Source: Euonymus europaeus (Eukaryota; Streptophyta; Magnoliopsida; Celastrales; Celastraceae). From it: a stretch of DNA of 64,000 nucleotides. The DNA is taken from contig OY756968.1 in NCBI GenBank assembly GCA_963580455.1, forward strand, positions 15,345,996-15,409,995, in the 5' to 3' direction. Shown here in pieces: positions 62,982-64,000 of the stretch. How positions within the stretch are numbered: position 1 is the stretch's first letter; each line of letters begins with the position of its first letter. Below the pieces are notes generated by a model. The model was not told the DNA's origin, searched no databases, and was given only the letters and a program-made list of their open reading frames with translations. The position numbers and the translations under genes are program-made.

Positions 62982-64000
62982 CGGTTTTATCCATTTGTCA
63001 TAGAAATTTAGTGTTTTGACATACAAATAATCTTGGAAGCTTATACTCATAAAATTTGACATATAAGAACAATAAAAATTGTACACCGATCAACTTTAAT
63101 GGTCCTTAGTTGTTTAACTCTCTTATATGGAGGAGCTTTTATCGGTTTTGTCCATTTGTCATAGAAAGGTTGTGTTTTGGCATCCAAATAATCTAGGAAG
63201 CTTATACTCGTAAAATATGACAAAGAAGAACAATAAGAAGTGTACATAGAGCAATTTTGATAGTCCGAAGTTGCTCAACTCTCTTATATGGAGGAGCTTT
63301 TATCGGTTTTGTCAATTTTTCATAGAAAGTTGGTGTTATGGCATCGAAATAATCTAGGAAGCTTAAACTCGTAAAATTTGACATATATGAACAATAAAAA
63401 TTGTACAGCGAGCAACTTGGATGGTCCGAAGTTGCTCAACTCTCTCTATGGAGGAGCTTTTAACGGTTTTGTCCATTTGTCATAGAAAGTTGGTTTTTTG
63501 GCATCAAAATAATCTGTGAAGCTTATACTCGTAAAATTTGACATAGAAGAACAATAAAAAGTCTATCCCGAGCAACTTTGATCGTCGGAAGTTGCTTGAC
63601 TCTCTCTGTGGAGGATCTTTTAACAGTTTTTTCCATTTGTCATAGAAAGTTGGTGATTGGGCATCGAAATAATCTAGGAAGCTTAAACTCGTAAAATTTG
63701 ACATATAAGAACAATAAAAATTGTACATCGAGCAACTTTGATGGTCCGAAGTTGCTCAACTCTCTCTATGGAGGAGCTTTTAACGGTTTCGTCCATTTGT
63801 CATAGAAATTTGGTGTTTTGTCATCCAAATAATCTAAGAAGCTTATACTCATAAAATTTGACATATAAGAACAATAAAAATTGTACACCGTGCAACTTTG
63901 ATGGTCCGAAGTTGCTCAACTCTCTCTATGGAGGAGCATTTAATGGTTTTGTCCATTTGTCATAGAAAGTTGGTGTTTTGGCATCCAAATAATCTTGGAA
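62982..64000. repeat. K-type HOR, unit K4 cut by the window end
   Basis: This is the first 1019 bp of a further 2083-bp unit. A few private changes separate it from the units before (GTTGCTTGACTCTCTCTGTGG near 63591, GTTTTGTCATCC near 63813). The array clearly continues past the window. Confidence 0.9.

Larger units (their letters stand above)
1..64000. repeat. 160-bp tandem satellite array, whole window
   Basis: The window is a head-to-tail array of one monomer of about 160 bp. Successive HindIII sites fall at 127, 288, 447, 607, 768, 928 and 1088, and this spacing continues to the end. All monomers I read have the same orientation; I saw no reverse-complement copy of the conserved block GAGCTTTTAACGG. 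Monomers differ by substitutions and 1-3-bp indels, and the variants recur in a fixed order to form higher-order repeats. No unique DNA, transposon or gene interrupts the array. Arrays of this monomer size and HOR structure are typical of centromeres and pericentromeres. The centromeric role is inferred and cannot be shown from sequence alone. Confidence 0.97.

Noticed and set aside
611..63728. Dozens of minus-strand open frames of 60-90 codons with related products
   Set aside because: They recur in step with the 160-bp satellite, start at the ATA/TAT-rich part of the monomer and stop at fixed monomer sites. The monomer length is not a multiple of three, and products differ only where the satellite variants differ. 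There is no sign of coding constraint, so none is annotated as a gene.
1..64000. CRISPR array
   Set aside because: The repeat period is 160 bp with no alternation of short constant repeats and unique spacers; the whole monomer is repeated.
1..64000. Repeated GGAGGAG (ribosome-binding-site-like) and AATAAA (poly-A-signal-like) motifs
   Set aside because: They occur once per monomer as part of the satellite and are not followed or preceded by coding sequence, so they carry no annotation value.

Overview
The whole 64-kb window is one uninterrupted array of a single AT-rich tandem satellite. The monomer is about 160 bp, so the window holds roughly 400 copies. All copies I read lie in the same direction, and the sequence begins and ends inside the array. 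I found no protein-coding gene, tRNA, rRNA, transposon, CRISPR array or unique sequence. The open frames of about 60-105 codons are by-products of the repeat: they recur at multiples of the monomer length and start and stop at the same monomer positions. This is eukaryotic heterochromatin, most likely a centromeric or pericentromeric array. Most monomers carry a HindIII site (AAGCTT), so HindIII would give a 160-bp ladder.

The organism is probably a plant, perhaps a Brassicaceae. Three short landmarks (TATGGA, GTTGG..GTGTTTTGG..TCGAA and TATAAGAAC) occur in the same order and at nearly the same spacing as in the 178-bp Arabidopsis centromeric satellite as I remember it. That comparison is from memory and has not been checked by alignment.

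The structure of interest is the higher-order repeat (HOR) organisation. From left to right: 9-monomer HOR, 1442 bp (1-3372); 10-monomer HOR, 1603 bp, four copies (3498-9871); 17-monomer HOR, 2725 bp (9872-16600), which equals 7 monomers of the first type plus the 10-mer; a mosaic with 3840-bp and 1440-bp duplications (16601-25560); an older, more diverged zone with short 3-mer repeats and a 3.2-3.9-kb imperfect duplication (25561-39211); a 5-monomer tandem duplication, 800 bp (39212-40811); a family of 2390- and 3351-bp HORs (41325-54130); and an 11-monomer to 13-monomer HOR series, 1763 and 2083 bp (55291-64000). The oldest-looking part sits in the middle, between two zones of near-identical HORs built from partly different monomer variants.

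Each monomer contains an inverted repeat around GAGCAACTT..AAGTTGCTC. It is perfect over 9-12 bp per arm in many copies and could form a hairpin or cruciform. A few monomers carry rearrangements (foldback insertion, loss of one hairpin arm, short internal duplication) that act as tags for following the duplication history.
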